In this document: positions 9,539 to 21,193 of the stretch, piece by piece | Position numbering within the stretch: position 1 is the first letter of the stretch | Layout of the letters: each line of letters starts with the position of its first letter | NCBI GenBank assembly: GCA_947471745.1 | Contig: CANJKZ010000092.1 | Location: forward strand, 4,383,001-4,447,000 | From: Closterium sp. Naga37s-1 | Taxonomy: Eukaryota; Streptophyta; Zygnematophyceae; Desmidiales; Closteriaceae | Reading direction: 5' to 3' | Length of the DNA stretch: 64,000 bases | Notes under the pieces: model-generated | Seen by the model: the letters and a program-made list of their open reading frames with translations, nothing else | Database searches by the model: none | What the model was told of the DNA's origin: nothing | Program-made: the position numbers and the translations under genes

Positions 9539-12500
9539 TTAAGCGCTCACTAGACCACACATCTCCAGTGCCTTGCTCAAAGCCCCTTCCTCCGCCTCCC
9601 TTAGCTGCCGAGCCAACTGCAGTTCCTTCTCACACGCCTTGGCTCCTGCCGAACGAGCGTCCAAGCCTCCACCCAAGCCTAAACCAGCAGGTGCAGGTGA
9701 TGCTGCTGTGGCTCCTGCTTGAAGCTCCTGAAGCTTGCGTTGGCAGATACTGCTGAGCAGGTCGGCTTGAGCCTTGGTCAGAGTTACATCTGCACTGCTG
9801 GCTGGTTTGCTGGTTGGTTCAGCATGGCCGTTTGTTGTTGCTGGAGGAAGAGAGAAGAGGGGAGAGGAAAGAGGAATAGAGGAGAGGAGAGGAGAAGAGA
9901 GGAGACGAGAGAGGAAAGGACAACCTTTGGCATATGAAATAAGTGGCATGTATGTGAAGCAGTGGTACAGCCATCTCATCGGAATGGGAGGCCACATGGT
10001 GAACAATTCTTCTTTTGGCCTGTTTTGATCCATCTACCCTTCATTACCCCTGTTTCCCCAGTCCTTACCATTTCCTCCGTTCACATGTGCTGACCTTTAT
10101 CCTTCCCATGCGCCTCCAGCAATTTAGCTATCTCCATGGCGCGTGCAGCAATGACCCCTTGCAGGTCCTATGTGATATGCGCCTCATCACTCATCTTTCA
10201 TCCTGAAGAATCCCCCCCCTCCATGCTTTTCCCGTCGTGGTTGAACCACAGCCACATGCCCACCCTCACCACTCCCATGCACTCACCTTTATCCTTCCCA
10301 TGCGCATCCAGGAATTCAGCTGTTTCCTTGGCGCGTGCAGCAATGGACCCTCGCAGATCCTCTGTGTTCTGCCCCTCGTCACTCATCTTACATCCTTGAA
10401 AAAATCCCCCCTCCATGCTATGCCCATCGTGGTTGGCCTACAACCACATGCCCACTGTCACGCCTCCCACGGGCTCACCTTTATCCTTCCCATGTGCCTC
10501 CAGTAGTTCAGCTGTCTCCTTGGCGCGTGCAGCAATGGCTCCTCGCAGATCCTCTGTGATCTGCGCCTCATCAGTGGTGGTCGCCACTCTAAGCCATGTG
10601 GCCAGCTCCGGAGATGGCTTGCCAGTCCAGAAGAGGTCCAGATGGGTGGAGGGCGGTAGCTCCAGCCACTTGAGGAGTGCCAGCTGGATTGGGCGAACGA
10701 GTAGAGCGGGGAGACGGGGGCAGTGGAGTGAGGATGAGGGGAAACCAACGAGCCACACAGACAGCTCGGGTACAACATCGTGTTTCAAAGTTGCCATTTC
10801 AGCTGTGTCATTCCAACCAGCATGTCAGATTGTACCCACCTTCCTCCGAACGTGGCTCTTCTTTGAGCCGAACTTACGTACATACTGACTTCCTGCCACT
10901 TGGCGTACCTTCTTATTGTAGAGTGGGTCGGAGGGTGACAGCTCCAGTGGTATGCTGTTGGCGGGCAGACGAGGGGAAGAGACAGACAGGGAGGGGCAGA
11001 AAGGAGAGGGGTAGAGGCAGACGGGGCAGAACAGGGAGGGGCAAAGACAGACAGAGAGGGGCAGAAACATGAGTGGCAGGCAGGTAAGGAGGGGCAGGCA
11101 GATAAGGAGGGGCAATCATTGGCAGTGAATGGGGGACGCGGCGGAGTGAGGGCAGCAGGGAGTGCGGGGCAGCAGGGAGTGCGGGGCAGCAGAGAGGGGG
11201 GAGCAGCAGGGAGGGGGGAGCAGCAGGGAGGGGGGAGCAGCAGGGAGGGGGGAGCAGCAGGGAGGGTGGAGCAGCAGGGAGGGGGGAGCAGCAGGGAGTG
11301 GAAGCTCACCGGAAGCGGTCTCTGTCGTTGGAGCTAGGGATGAAGCCCGAGTAAAGCAGCATGATAGTGTTGGGGCGATAGCCGTACGACAGGTACACCT
11401 GGTGAGTAGGCGATGGATGGGTGGGTGGGTAGGTAGGTAACAGGAGGGTGGTGATTGGTTGATGTTCGGGTGATAGTCGTACGACAGCTACACCTGGAAA
11501 ATGGGATGTGATCATGGTGAACGGGTGTTTGGGTGATTGGAGGATGGTGCTCGGCTGATCAAGGGTGGAAGCTAGCCACATAAAAGGTGCACTCGTGGAA
11601 TGGTTATGTTGAGTGGGTGATGGATGGGTAGCTGGGTGCTACGATGGTGCATGGTTGATAGGAGGGTGGTGTATGGATGGTGTCGGGCCGATGGCCATAG
11701 AACATGTATAGCCGATGGATGGTTTGTGTTTGGGGCGATTGCACTGGTGGGGTGGTGTTTGGGATGAAGATTAGGGTGTTAGGTCGGGAACCGTCTGTTA
11801 TGCACATGCTGATTGTTAAGCGATGCTTGAAATGAGCTGATGCTTGGTTTCCCATTTAGTGCCGTGCATTCTGTACCACATCTGCAGTCCTGTATTACAG
11901 TCCTGTACATTCACACACACCTGATAGTAGCCCTACAGCCCAATATAATCACACCCACCTGTTCGCCAGCACATACCTACAACCACATCTTATCTCCTTT
12001 ACAGTCACACTCACCTGCTCGCCGGCCTTGAAGTTGCGCTTGGCAGTGACCTCCATCACGTTGCTCCCACCGCCAAACGTACTCGTTATAGGACCCTCCT
12101 GTACAAGCAAACAGACACGTGCCGCACGGTTAAGCATGGATACGAGGGGGATGAGATGAGAGCCCTTATTTGGCAAACTGGCCACCTACAAGGCTATCCT
12201 CCTACTGTACACGTACCTCATGGTTGAACATGTCTATAAAGGGGATGAGCGCCATAACTTGACGAACAGGCGCAGCAGCTGCTGCTGCAGCTGACGCGTC
12301 AGCAGCAGGGACAGCACTAGCGTCAGCACTACCAGCAGCAGCATCACCACCACCAGCATCGCCAGCAACAGCATCACCAGCAGCAGCAGAGCTAGCAGCA
12401 GCAGCAGCTTCAGCAGCGGCAGTAGCAGCAGCAGTGGCAGCAGCTTCAGCAGGGGTGCCTGCAACACCAGCAGCGGCAGCACTGGGGTTCTTCTTCACTG

Positions 12501-15222
12501 CTGCCTCTAGTGCCTCTGCTGACACTGGCACCTGCGTCTGCCTCATCATCACCATCTGTGCATAGAGCACCAGGGAGAGAAAAGAACAAAGGAAAAGAAG
12601 AAGATAAACGAGGAGAATCTGAACCTGATTAGACACTACTTGATTATAGAAAACAAATGCCACGTGGTGGTCCATAACCCCCCAAGTCGCCAGCAACGGA
12701 TTCAAACACTTGCGTCATGCTGAAGAACAGCCATCACGCCACTCACAGAGACAGCCCATCGGAACTCGGCATAGCAGAACCACTCCCGGGATGCGGTCTT
12801 GAGGGGGGCTGCGATGACTCCCAGCTGTCGCAGCACGGTGCGCATGTGGCAGTACTGCTTGGCCACTGTGCGCAGCATTCGGTGGTACTCCGGCAGAGCC
12901 TGTGGGGTTTTAGGGTTCATTGAGAATAAAGTGGAGGAAGAACTGTTTATCAACAAAACCAAAAGGGCCAGCACTGTGCACATGTGATAGTGCTGCTTGG
13001 CCACTGTTTAGGGAATTGGTGGTACTCAGGCAGACCCTAAACCCTCTTGGTCACTGTGTGATACTCGGGTGTGGCGTGCAGCGTGCATACATGAGTGAGA
13101 GAGCTGCATTGGTGCTGTTTGGGTTATGGTGTGCAGCACAGCACAGCATAAAACATGACATACTGAAGGGGCAAGAGGCTGTGTGGCATACCGTGGTTCC
13201 CTGCAGGAGCGAGACAGTCTCGAGACTGCGACGCCATGCAGGTGTGGTGGATGGGCACACAGTGACAGGTAGTCCATGGAGAGACGGGCAGGGGATGGGG
13301 GATGGTGAGAGGGTGAGAGGGGGAGAAAGGGGGTTTTAGATAATGGGACAGTGGCAAGTATTGCTTCGCAAGTGGAAACGCATGAAACTATCTCAGGCCA
13401 AATCATAGCTAAAACCATGCATTCCCAATAGGCCTTTGAGCTTGTAAGCAGCGCAAATGATTACAGCCCGCCATTTAGAAGCAACAGGGATCCAAAACCA
13501 TCTCCTCTGCTGACCTGAAGGCGAGGGGCAGGATGATGTCGTCGGGGGAAGCATCCTGGTTGAACTCGGAGAGGCAGTGCTGGCCTGGCAGCGACTTGAT
13601 GTACCCCAACCACTTGGACGGGGAGCCTGCCGGACGATGCTGCAGTACAGGAAAGGGAGGTATCGGTACAGCAGATGAGGTTATATGTGAAACATGTGAC
13701 AAGACAAAAGTCTGTTTTCGTTATACGCGTGGTACTTGCAGCCTGAGGAGAAGTGTGGGACTGTCTGTTTCCATGCGCATGGACCATTCAAGTGCATTCG
13801 AGAGGGAGAGCTGGACTGACCTTTTCGAAGAGCAGGTGCATGGCGAGGATGAGGGAGGGTACAGCCCTGAACCAGACGTCCGTGGAGTGAATTAGCCCCA
13901 CGTCCTTCTGCTCGTGTGGTAAGAAAAACAAAGGAAGTCATGGAGGTAAGTCAGGAAGACAGCGAGAGAAATAGGACCAGAAAAAAACTGGAAACCCATG
14001 GACGCTTGCGGTTGTGAAACTGTCTGAATTTACCCGCGGGACCCACATTTCAGCTGAGCCTAAAAGTGATTGGCGCTCACAACTGATTGGACGGCAGTAA
14101 TTTGAGTCATCATGAGTTCGGACGGGAACGAAGCAACGAGCTCGCCCTCGTTGAAGTCACGCGTTGCCACCACTCCGGGACCCTCGGGCAGACTCCCGTC
14201 GAGCTTGACCCCGTCAATCTGACACGTCACAAGGTCCGCGTTAGTGAAAGTAAAAAGCAGCCAATCAGGAGATTTTATGGAGGAGTCCCAACACATGTTA
14301 ATTAGTCGCAATGTGGTTGGTTGGCCGAATTGATAGCGTCCGTCCCCAGTACATCATAAGCAAACAGACCTCAGACTGGCTACATGGTTCCGCTACTGGT
14401 GATGTCAACAGAAATTACCGTTCCAGTCCAGGTCATTGTCCATCGCATAGTCGTTGGAATTCATCGTCAACAAAACTAGCCTTAGCAGGTTATGGTCGAC
14501 AACTGCAGTCGTTTCACTCGGTACCCACCTTCACATTGTTCTGTTCGAGCCACTCCTGCAAGTACTTCATACGAGTAGCCGCATCGGCTGGTGGTTCCGT
14601 GGAAAGGCGTCCCTTCTCGTGCTTCTGAATCTGAAGGGTGAGCAAGCAAGGGCGAGAAGAGCAGAAGGTTTCATTGGCGAGAGAAACGATTAAAGGGTAA
14701 AGGGATGTCTAGACATTTTTTTGGGGTGGAAGAACGACGGATTTAGACTCTAAATGATACGTTATGTCGAAACTTGACCCTGCATTTTCTGTTCATCGAG
14801 TGCATTTACGTGTCACTTGCGCTATCAAATGTGACTGCACCCAGCTGTGCGTACTACTCTCGCAGCCTATATGCGAGATCACCTGCGACAGAATCCTATG
14901 GATCGCGGTGATGCTGTCCATGTGTTCGGACGGGGAGAGCTTGTGGTACTCGATGGGCTTCTCCACGCGGTTGAACAGGTCCGTGGCCATGCCATCCAGA
15001 AGCGCTGCTCATTCGTCGTAGAATTAGCGCAGAATGAGACAAGGAAAGAGATGGGTTATCAACGCGCCTTAATCTCATGAATAGGCTCTCAGTATCAATG
15101 TTATGCAGGCCGAACAACCAGAAAACGTATTCTGCATAAGAGCTATGTGTACGAGTAATCTGACGGCCAGCTATCTTTTCCTTACCCGTCTTTTCCTTCT
15201 TCTTATCGTTCGACTTCGACAT
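9539..15222 (-). CDS. SET-domain protein methyltransferase, Rubisco-LSMT/SETD3-like (about 614 aa)
   Basis: Thirteen exons join in frame: 15222-15186, 15004-14883, 14630-14529, 14218-14081, 13907-13821, 13639-13499, 12899-12747, 12555-12217, 12098-12015, 11398-11310, 10954-10909, 10683-10479, 9840-9539. The start is the ATG at 15222. The SET domain opens at about residue 98 (PEGPGVVATRDFNEGELV), has the AdoMet-site motif IPFIDMFNHE near residues 364-373, then FKAGEQ and VYLSYGYRPNT. A region like the Rubisco LSMT substrate-binding domain follows. Family members methylate lysine (or, for SETD3, histidine) on non-histone proteins; the substrate here is unknown. About 80 Ala-rich residues interrupt the SET domain before IPFIDMF. 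The donor of exon 6 (13498) is the least certain splice site, chosen for frame. Introns carry decayed exon copies. Confidence 0.82.
10095..10588 (-). repeat. Three tandem copies of SET-gene exon 12, period about 190 bp
   Basis: The true exon end (10479-10588: TEDLRGAIAARAKETAELL then KDK and a GT donor) is repeated at 10287-10394 and 10095-10203. The middle copy is open (TEDLRGSIAARAKETAEFL). The last copy has an in-frame TAG after AHIT. All three keep the GATAAAG|GT donor. Confidence 0.85.
11165..11300. repeat. Minisatellite, about 15-bp unit, in an intron of the SET gene
   Basis: The unit AGCAGGGAGGGGGGAGC-like is repeated about eight times with few changes. It is purine-only on the plus strand and lies just downstream of exon 10 of the SET gene. 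Confidence 0.85.
11460..11800 (-). repeat. Decayed copies of SET-gene exon 10 within the intron
   Basis: Segments near 11465-11495, 11686-11735 and 11775-11800 resemble the start of exon 10 (VYLSYGYRPNTI): on the minus strand one reads LYMFYGHRPDTIHT. None keeps the whole exon. Confidence 0.6.
12969..13043 (-). repeat. Decayed copy of the 5' part of SET-gene exon 7
   Basis: It matches 12838-12899 (TLPEYH and the following residues) with several changes, including stop codons. It lies in the intron between exons 6 and 7. Confidence 0.7.
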
Positions 15223-16129
15223 CGTGACTCGCTACTGTCTGTCGAAGGATCAGGCAAACCCGTCCGACTCGGACCAAACGGATACTAAAACACTGTTTAA
15301 ATACCCCGACCCAACAGTTTTTCGGTTCAAGCCCTAACGATAGTGGTCAGGCTAGGAGTCGCTCTCCTTCAATGAGGCTGAAGTTGTGGCAAATGGACCA
15401 GAGCGGGCCAGGAATTTCTTGGTTGTGACGAGGTGAGAGCATGCATGGTGGCGACCAGCCGCAGCAGGAGCAGCGCTGAGGGAGAAAATTCTCCGCATGC
15501 CAAACCTTGAAATTGTCGAGCCGATCAGATTCCCAGAAGCGCGAAGCGAAATTCGGATGGATAAACTAGCACCAATCGCAAGCTGGGAACAAGAAGCGCT
15601 GGCATGGAAAATTGGATGACGTGGAGTGTACAAGGGTGGGATTTCGTCCTTCGACTGAAAATTGACGAATGGCAAATGAGCGGTGTGATCCGAATCACAC
15701 TTTGTCAGCGAAGGATGCGACTCCACAATTTCCATGCATTCCTGAAATCTTATGCTGCAATACAATATACAAAAGATTTCAGTGTACACAATTTCCGATA
15801 CGTAATGGTCTACCAAATCTGCAGAAAAAACAGGACCACAGCCAGAAGACTCAAAACATACTCTGGGAGTCCAAGACTTCCATTCATCCATAGGCGGTCC
15901 GCACCGTACTGTAACTAGGTTTCCGGTAATGTGCTTGCATGATAGTTGCATGTAGATGAATATGTTCCCAAGGAGAGCACATGATGTGCCACATGCCTAG
16001 TCGTTAGGTGGAGCTGCTGCTGTGGCACTTGAGAAGCTCTGTCGGCTATCGAGTTTAGTGTTCCTTGTTCTGAATTTTTCTTCGAGGAATACAGCAAGAC
16101 GGAGGAAGGGAGCAGATTCAGCCGCCGCC
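15223..16129. other. Intergenic region between divergent genes
   Basis: It separates the start of the SET gene (minus) from that of the low-complexity protein gene (plus) and probably holds both promoters. A 199-codon minus-strand ORF (15951-15352) begins with ATG but has no family resemblance that I can see and no splice context; I do not call it a gene. No TATA box stands out. Confidence 0.5.
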
Positions 16130-19100
16130 ATGCCGCTGGTTACAGCGTTACGTGTAACAATGCCTCACCTCGCCATGCCGCCCGCTGCACTGCCGTTAAA
16201 CGAAGCGCAGGGCGAAGGAGCCTCGTTAATGGAACACTCCATAGAGGAACACCACGTGCATGTATCTCAACCTCGGGAGTCGCCGTTACAGGATCAGCAG
16301 CGGCAGGAACTGCATGCTCAAGAACGACCGTTACAGGAACGACGGTTACAGGAACGACGACAACAAGAACGATGGCTCCAGGAACGTCGATTACAGGAAT
16401 ACGCGTTACAGGAACACGCGCTACCGGACCACCCATCACGTAGACTGCTAGCTGTGGAAGCAGAACCAGTAAGAAACGCCATGCTTTTATCAGGGTCGGG
16501 AGCAGCAGCGGCAGCGGAAGCAGGAGCTACCACAAGACCAGCATCACAAGCAGCAGCACTCCCAGCAGCAGCAGCACCCGCAGCAGCAACCGCAGCACCA
16601 ATAGCGCCAGCTCCCCTTGCAGCGCAAGAATTCATTCCTTCTTGGCTTGACTGTCAAACCCCAGAGCAGGTCATTCTGCTTCTACAGAAACAGCTTATAT
16701 CGGAGCGGATTTCTTTCAAAAAGCACCTGGAAAAACTCCTGCAGGAAGTGCGTGAATCCCTAGACGCGCAGCAGCGATTCTGGGTGGCGGAAGTGGCGCG
16801 CCTGGAGGCGCAAGTGGCGTTGACCAGGCGGCAGATGGAGGAGATGCGGGCGGAAAGACGGGCGGCGGAGAGGGAAGCGGAGCGGAGGGGGAGGGAGGTG
16901 CGGAGGCTTGAAGAGCGGGTGGAGAGTGGGGAGAGGGAGAGGCGGGTTCTCATGGGGGAGGTGGAACTGGTGAAGGCACAACTGAGGAAGGTGAGACTGA
17001 TGGTGGGGGAAGAGGGAGGTTTGGTGAACCGAGGGCAAGAGAGGATCGAGGGTGAGGGGGTGGGAAGAGAGAGTGTGGATGGTTCGGGGGTTGGAGAGGA
17101 GTGGGGAAGCGAGTTAGCAGCAATTAACGGGTTTGGTCAGAGGCCGGGAGTAGTTGGGGAGAAGAAGAGTGCGAAAAACGAGGAGAGGAAACGTGGAAGG
17201 GGGGAGGATGAGGAGGATAGGGATAGAGGGGTGGGGAATGAGAAGGAGAGACGTGGGAGGGAGGAGGGCGATGCGGATATGAGTAGACGAGAGAAGTCTA
17301 GTTTTGAGGCGGATATGAGTAGACAAGAGAAGGATGAGGTGGATGGGCGTAGGGAGGCGGGGAGTGAGGAGGTCAGGCCGCAGAGTGTTGACAGGTGCAC
17401 TTCGGTTCTGGGACGTTTCAAAGGTGTAGAGCATTCAGTGGAGGGCGATAGAGGCGATAGCAGCAGCAGAGTGCAGCAGGAGCAGCTGAGTGGTTACTGT
17501 CAAGAACAGATTGCCGAAAGCAACTCTCGCAGTGACAGCAGAGGCTGCAACAGCAGCAGTGGGATGGAGGGGGGGCATCTGAGGGGTCACCTGTGCCAGC
17601 ACACTGCTGAGAGCAGCTCTTGCAATGCAGGCAGAGGCGGTGGCAGCAGCAGCAGCAGCAACAGCAGCAACAACAGCAGCAGCGTGGTGCAGCAGGAGCG
17701 GTTGATTGATCATTGCAATCAGCAGAGCACTGAGAGCAGCTCTTGCAGTGCAGGCAGAAGGAGTAGTGGCGGTGTGGAGCAGGAGCAAGGTAGTGGTGAT
17801 TACAAGCAGCAGAATTATCAAACCAGCTCCTGCATTTCAGCCGGAGTCAGCAGCAGCAGAGTCGGCAGCAGCAGAGTCGGCAGCAGCAGAGTCGGCAGCA
17901 GCAGAGTTGGCAGCAGCAGAGTCGGCAGCAGCAGAGTCGGCAGCAGCAGAGTTGGCAGCAGCAGAGTCGGCAGCAGCAGTAGCAGCGGTGTGGAGCAGGA
18001 GCAAGGGAGTGCGTACCTTGATTTTATGCCACGCAATTCTGAAAAGCTCAATCCCTATCAGGGTTCGAATGAGTCGTCCACAGTAGATCGTGGTGTGCAT
18101 GCGAGAGAAATAGCACTCGATTCGCATGGGAGCGTTTTAGAACGCGATTCACCCGGAGACGCCTCTGAGGGACCTGAGGCACCTGGGGCACCTGAGGCAC
18201 CTGAGGCACCTGGGGCACCTGGGGCACCTGAGGCACCTGAGGCACCTGGGGCACCTGAGGCACCTGAGGCACCTGGGGCACCTGAGGCACCTGAGGCACC
18301 TGGGGCACCTGGGGCACCTGAGGCACCTGAGGCACCTGGGGCACCTGAGGCACCTGAGGCACCTGGGGCACCTGAGGCACCTGAGGGAACTGAGCCACCA
18401 TTGACGTCTGGGTTACCTGAAGCACCTGAATCTAGGAGCACCATTCTCGATTCTTCTCGAGATGCCGCTGCCACTCTGAGAGCGCATTTGACAGCACTTG
18501 CAGCAGAGAGGGCACATGCAGTGAGGGAGGGCGGTGCAGCAGAAGCAGCTGTGGCAGGGCTCTCCCGCCAGCTGGCAGTCCAGCTGGCACGCTTGGGTAG
18601 GCTGTCAAGACCGTTGGCGAGGGGTGGGGACTTGGGTGGCAAGCAGGTGGTTGCGGTGGGATTTGATATGCGAGCGGCAGACAGGATGGAGGGTGATGTG
18701 TGGAGAGAGGGTGAGGAGGGTGTTGAAAGGCATAGGCAGGGGCAGCAGCATCAGCAGCCACAGCACGAGCAGCAGCCGCTTCAAAAGCAATGGCAGCAAG
18801 ACTTGAAAGCACCGCAGAAGCGACATTATGAGCAGTTGGGGGAGCACACGGCAGCACCACCAGAGCTGGAACAGTGGCAAGTCGAAGCACCTGGATTGGC
18901 GAAAGACGGCCGGACAGCAGGTGGCCAATCACCTGACCGGGAGAAGGCGTTCTCAACGGTGCCTCAAGAGTACTTACCTGAAAAATTACCTGAAGAATCA
19001 CCTGGAGGAAACGCAGCTCTGTTGGTGGGGGGTGTGAGCGTGCATAGGCTGACTTCGTGGCATCATGGCAGGGAGGCGTGTGAGCTTAGGGAGATGGCTC

Positions 19101-21055
19101 TTAGAGGATCAACGGCTGTGATGCATTCTCAGAGAAGATCGGGCTTAATGGACGGCTCAGAGTTGCCACAAGGAAGTACAGATGGTGCAGCGCGTGTTGG
19201 TGGTTCTTGTGATGTTTCAGGTGCTAATTCAGGTGCTTCTTCAGATGCTCGTGATGCAGTTGGCAACGCCATAAAGCCTTCCGTTGATGCAAGGGAAATC
19301 ACCTCACATGCACCAACAATCACCTCACATGCACCAACAATCACCTCACATGCACCAACAATCACCTCACATGCACCAACAATCACCTCACATGCACCAA
19401 CAATCACCTCACATGCACCAACAATCACCTCACATGCACCAACAATGACCTCACAAGCACCAACAATCACCTCACATGCACCAACAATCACCTCACATGC
19501 ACCAACAATCACCTCACATGCACCAACAATCACCTCACATGCACCAACAATCACCTCGCATGCACCAACAATCACCTCACATGCACCAACAATCAACTCT
19601 CATGCTACCAGCGCCCTTGCTGTTGCTGGCACATCTGATTCTCCTCCTCTTCCAAAGGCCTTGCCAACCAATGCACCACAGTCGCTTACAGCCTCCCTGT
19701 CTCCGCACACCTCCTGCTCTCCTCCTCCTCCCACACCTCTGCTCTCTGCCACCCCTCCTCTCTCTCCCACTTCCACTCCCCCTCTCTCCCCCGCTTCCCT
19801 CTCCCCCCACACTCCACCCTCTCAGGACTCCAACGGCTCCCCCCCTCTCTTCCACAGTTCCTCCCACCTCCTCCTCCCACCTGCACCTCCTCCTCTCTTC
19901 CCCACCCCCACCACTCCTTCCGCCTTCCTCTCACAGCTCTTCGCATTTGGTCCCATCCGTCCCGCTCCCGTCCCTTCTCTTCCACCCCCTCCTGTCCACT
20001 CCACCTCCTCTGATCCCTTACCCGTCTCTGCCTCTGCCTCTAACCCCTCTCTGACCAACCCCTCCTTTCCAGTCTCTGCCTTCAACCCCCCTCTGATACA
20101 CCCTCCCCTGGCCCACGCCCACCCTGCTCCCCTCCGCCGCCTCCGGTCGGCTGGGCTTCCAGCCAGAGCCAAAGGGATGCGCCAGGGAGCGCGGGTTGCG
20201 GAGGAGACAGGGCATCGGGGAGGGGGACATGGGGCAGACGAGACATCAGCAGCAGGGGGAGCAGTAGTAGGAAGCGGAGCAGGAGTAGGAGCAGGGGGAG
20301 CAGGAGCACGAGCAGGACCACGAGCCTTGGCACAAGCATCTGAGCGATTTGAGCGTCAGAGATTGCCAGAGAGTTTAGAGCGTCAGAGGTCCGGTCTAGA
20401 ACCATCTGACGGATTAGCTCGTCAGAAATCCGGTCCAGAAGCATGTGAGAGAGTAAGTCCCGGTTTGCCTGAGGAGCGGAGAGCAGCAGTGCATGAGGCA
20501 CGGGCCATCCTCCATGCCCTACGAGCCAAGTGGTCCAACTCTACCTCCCCTGCTCGCCCTGCCGCCACCGCTGTTGCTGCTGCTGCCCCTGCTCGCCCTG
20601 CTCCCCCTGCTGCTGCTGCTGCTCCTCCCACTGCTCTTCCTTCTGCCACCACTGCCGTTCCTTCTCTTGGTGTTGCTGCTCCTCCTGCTGCTGCTTCCCC
20701 TGCTTCCCACCACCGTGCTACAGCTGCCCGTTCTCCTGCTGCTGTTGGTGCCTCTGCTGCTGGCGCTATTGGCGCTTCTGGTGCTACTGGTGCTTCTGGT
20801 TCTGCTTCTCCTGCTGGTGCTGCCTGGCAGTCAATGGCTTCACCAACAGCCTCAACAGCTTCTCCAACTCTAAACCCTGCACCACAGGTGCTCTTGCAAA
20901 GAGGAACAGCGCCAGTAGCAGAGCAGCCTTTAGTGAAGCAGGCAAGCATGACACTAGCAGGTGGAGTCAGGAGAGCTGCACAGCTGGAGGTTTTTGATTG
21001 GCTGTCTGAGCTGGCAGATGATTCGCTGTCAGATGAAGAGGAGCAAGTATTCTAG
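16130..21055 (+). CDS. Low-complexity coiled-coil protein of unknown function (1641 aa, one exon)
   Basis: The start is the ATG at 16130, which has a strong Kozak context (GCCGCCGCCATGCCG); the frame is open further upstream but without an ATG. In order it has a Gln/Glu/Arg-rich repeat (RLQERR type, residues about 65-105), an Ala-rich stretch, a well-formed coiled coil (about 200-310: KHLEKLLQEVRESLDAQQRF onward), a charged Gly/Arg/Glu region, Ser-rich tracts, three tandem peptide repeats (SRVGS, APE/APG, TITSHAP), a Pro/Ser region, a Gln-rich part, and an acidic C-terminus (FDWLSELADDSLSDEEEQVF). The repeats all stay in frame, which supports translation. I recognise no domain. The coiled coil suggests a scaffold or cytoskeletal role, but that is a guess. 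No intron is needed, unlike its neighbours. Confidence 0.65.
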   Translation: MPLVTALRVTMPHLAMPPAALPLNEAQGEGASLMEHSIEEHHVHVSQPRESPLQDQQRQELHAQERPLQERRLQERRQQERWLQERRLQEYALQEHALPDHPSRRLLAVEAEPVRNAMLLSGSGAAAAAEAGATTRPASQAAALPAAAAPAAATAAPIAPAPLAAQEFIPSWLDCQTPEQVILLLQKQLISERISFKKHLEKLLQEVRESLDAQQRFWVAEVARLEAQVALTRRQMEEMRAERRAAEREAERRGREVRRLEERVESGERERRVLMGEVELVKAQLRKVRLMVGEEGGLVNRGQERIEGEGVGRESVDGSGVGEEWGSELAAINGFGQRPGVVGEKKSAKNEERKRGRGEDEEDRDRGVGNEKERRGREEGDADMSRREKSSFEADMSRQEKDEVDGRREAGSEEVRPQSVDRCTSVLGRFKGVEHSVEGDRGDSSSRVQQEQLSGYCQEQIAESNSRSDSRGCNSSSGMEGGHLRGHLCQHTAESSSCNAGRGGGSSSSSNSSNNSSSVVQQERLIDHCNQQSTESSSCSAGRRSSGGVEQEQGSGDYKQQNYQTSSCISAGVSSSRVGSSRVGSSRVGSSRVGSSRVGSSRVGSSRVGSSRVGSSSSSGVEQEQGSAYLDFMPRNSEKLNPYQGSNESSTVDRGVHAREIALDSHGSVLERDSPGDASEGPEAPGAPEAPEAPGAPGAPEAPEAPGAPEAPEAPGAPEAPEAPGAPGAPEAPEAPGAPEAPEAPGAPEAPEGTEPPLTSGLPEAPESRSTILDSSRDAAATLRAHLTALAAERAHAVREGGAAEAAVAGLSRQLAVQLARLGRLSRPLARGGDLGGKQVVAVGFDMRAADRMEGDVWREGEEGVERHRQGQQHQQPQHEQQPLQKQWQQDLKAPQKRHYEQLGEHTAAPPELEQWQVEAPGLAKDGRTAGGQSPDREKAFSTVPQEYLPEKLPEESPGGNAALLVGGVSVHRLTSWHHGREACELREMALRGSTAVMHSQRRSGLMDGSELPQGSTDGAARVGGSCDVSGANSGASSDARDAVGNAIKPSVDAREITSHAPTITSHAPTITSHAPTITSHAPTITSHAPTITSHAPTITSHAPTMTSQAPTITSHAPTITSHAPTITSHAPTITSHAPTITSHAPTITSHAPTINSHATSALAVAGTSDSPPLPKALPTNAPQSLTASLSPHTSCSPPPPTPLLSATPPLSPTSTPPLSPASLSPHTPPSQDSNGSPPLFHSSSHLLLPPAPPPLFPTPTTPSAFLSQLFAFGPIRPAPVPSLPPPPVHSTSSDPLPVSASASNPSLTNPSFPVSAFNPPLIHPPLAHAHPAPLRRLRSAGLPARAKGMRQGARVAEETGHRGGGHGADETSAAGGAVVGSGAGVGAGGAGARAGPRALAQASERFERQRLPESLERQRSGLEPSDGLARQKSGPEACERVSPGLPEERRAAVHEARAILHALRAKWSNSTSPARPAATAVAAAAPARPAPPAAAAAPPTALPSATTAVPSLGVAAPPAAASPASHHRATAARSPAAVGASAAGAIGASGATGASGSASPAGAAWQSMASPTASTASPTLNPAPQVLLQRGTAPVAEQPLVKQASMTLAGGVRRAAQLEVFDWLSELADDSLSDEEEQVF
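17848..17985 (+). repeat. 15-bp tandem repeat encoding SRVGS
   Basis: The unit AGCAGCAGAGTCGGC is repeated about eight times, in frame, within the low-complexity gene. Confidence 0.92.
18172..18390 (+). repeat. 9-bp tandem repeat encoding APE/APG
   Basis: The unit CCTGAGGCA or CCTGGGGCA is repeated about 24 times, with a higher-order pattern of E, E, G types. It is in frame throughout. Confidence 0.92.
19297..19605 (+). repeat. 21-bp tandem repeat encoding TITSHAP
   Basis: The unit ACAATCACCTCACATGCACCA recurs 14 times with only a few substitutions (one unit reads TMTSQAP, the last TINSHAT). The near identity suggests recent expansion. Confidence 0.93.
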
Positions 21056-21193
21056 TTTCCAGTACAGGAATACAGTAGATAGCATGTACTATGTATAATG
21101 CTTTTGAGTCGACTCAAAAGCAGATGAAGACGATTAAGCATTCAAGTTACCAGTACTGGCATATGGTAGAACAAAGCATCTACTATGTATACC
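21032..21193. repeat. Diverged 68-bp duplication of the 3' end of the gene, with palindrome at the junction
   Basis: Bases 21032-21097 (the last codons of the gene at 16130 plus 3' flank) are repeated at 21123-21190 with about 25 percent change and small gaps. Between them lies a perfect 24-bp palindrome (21099-21122) of the CTTTTGAG-TCGA-CTCAAAAG type. Confidence 0.82.

Noticed and set aside
15352-15951. Minus-strand ORF of 199 codons as a gene.
   Set aside because: No recognisable domain, no splice or promoter context, and it fills the gap between two divergent genes.
19297-19605. Regular 21-bp repeats that look like a CRISPR array.
   Set aside because: There are no spacers; it is a tandem coding repeat in a eukaryotic gene.
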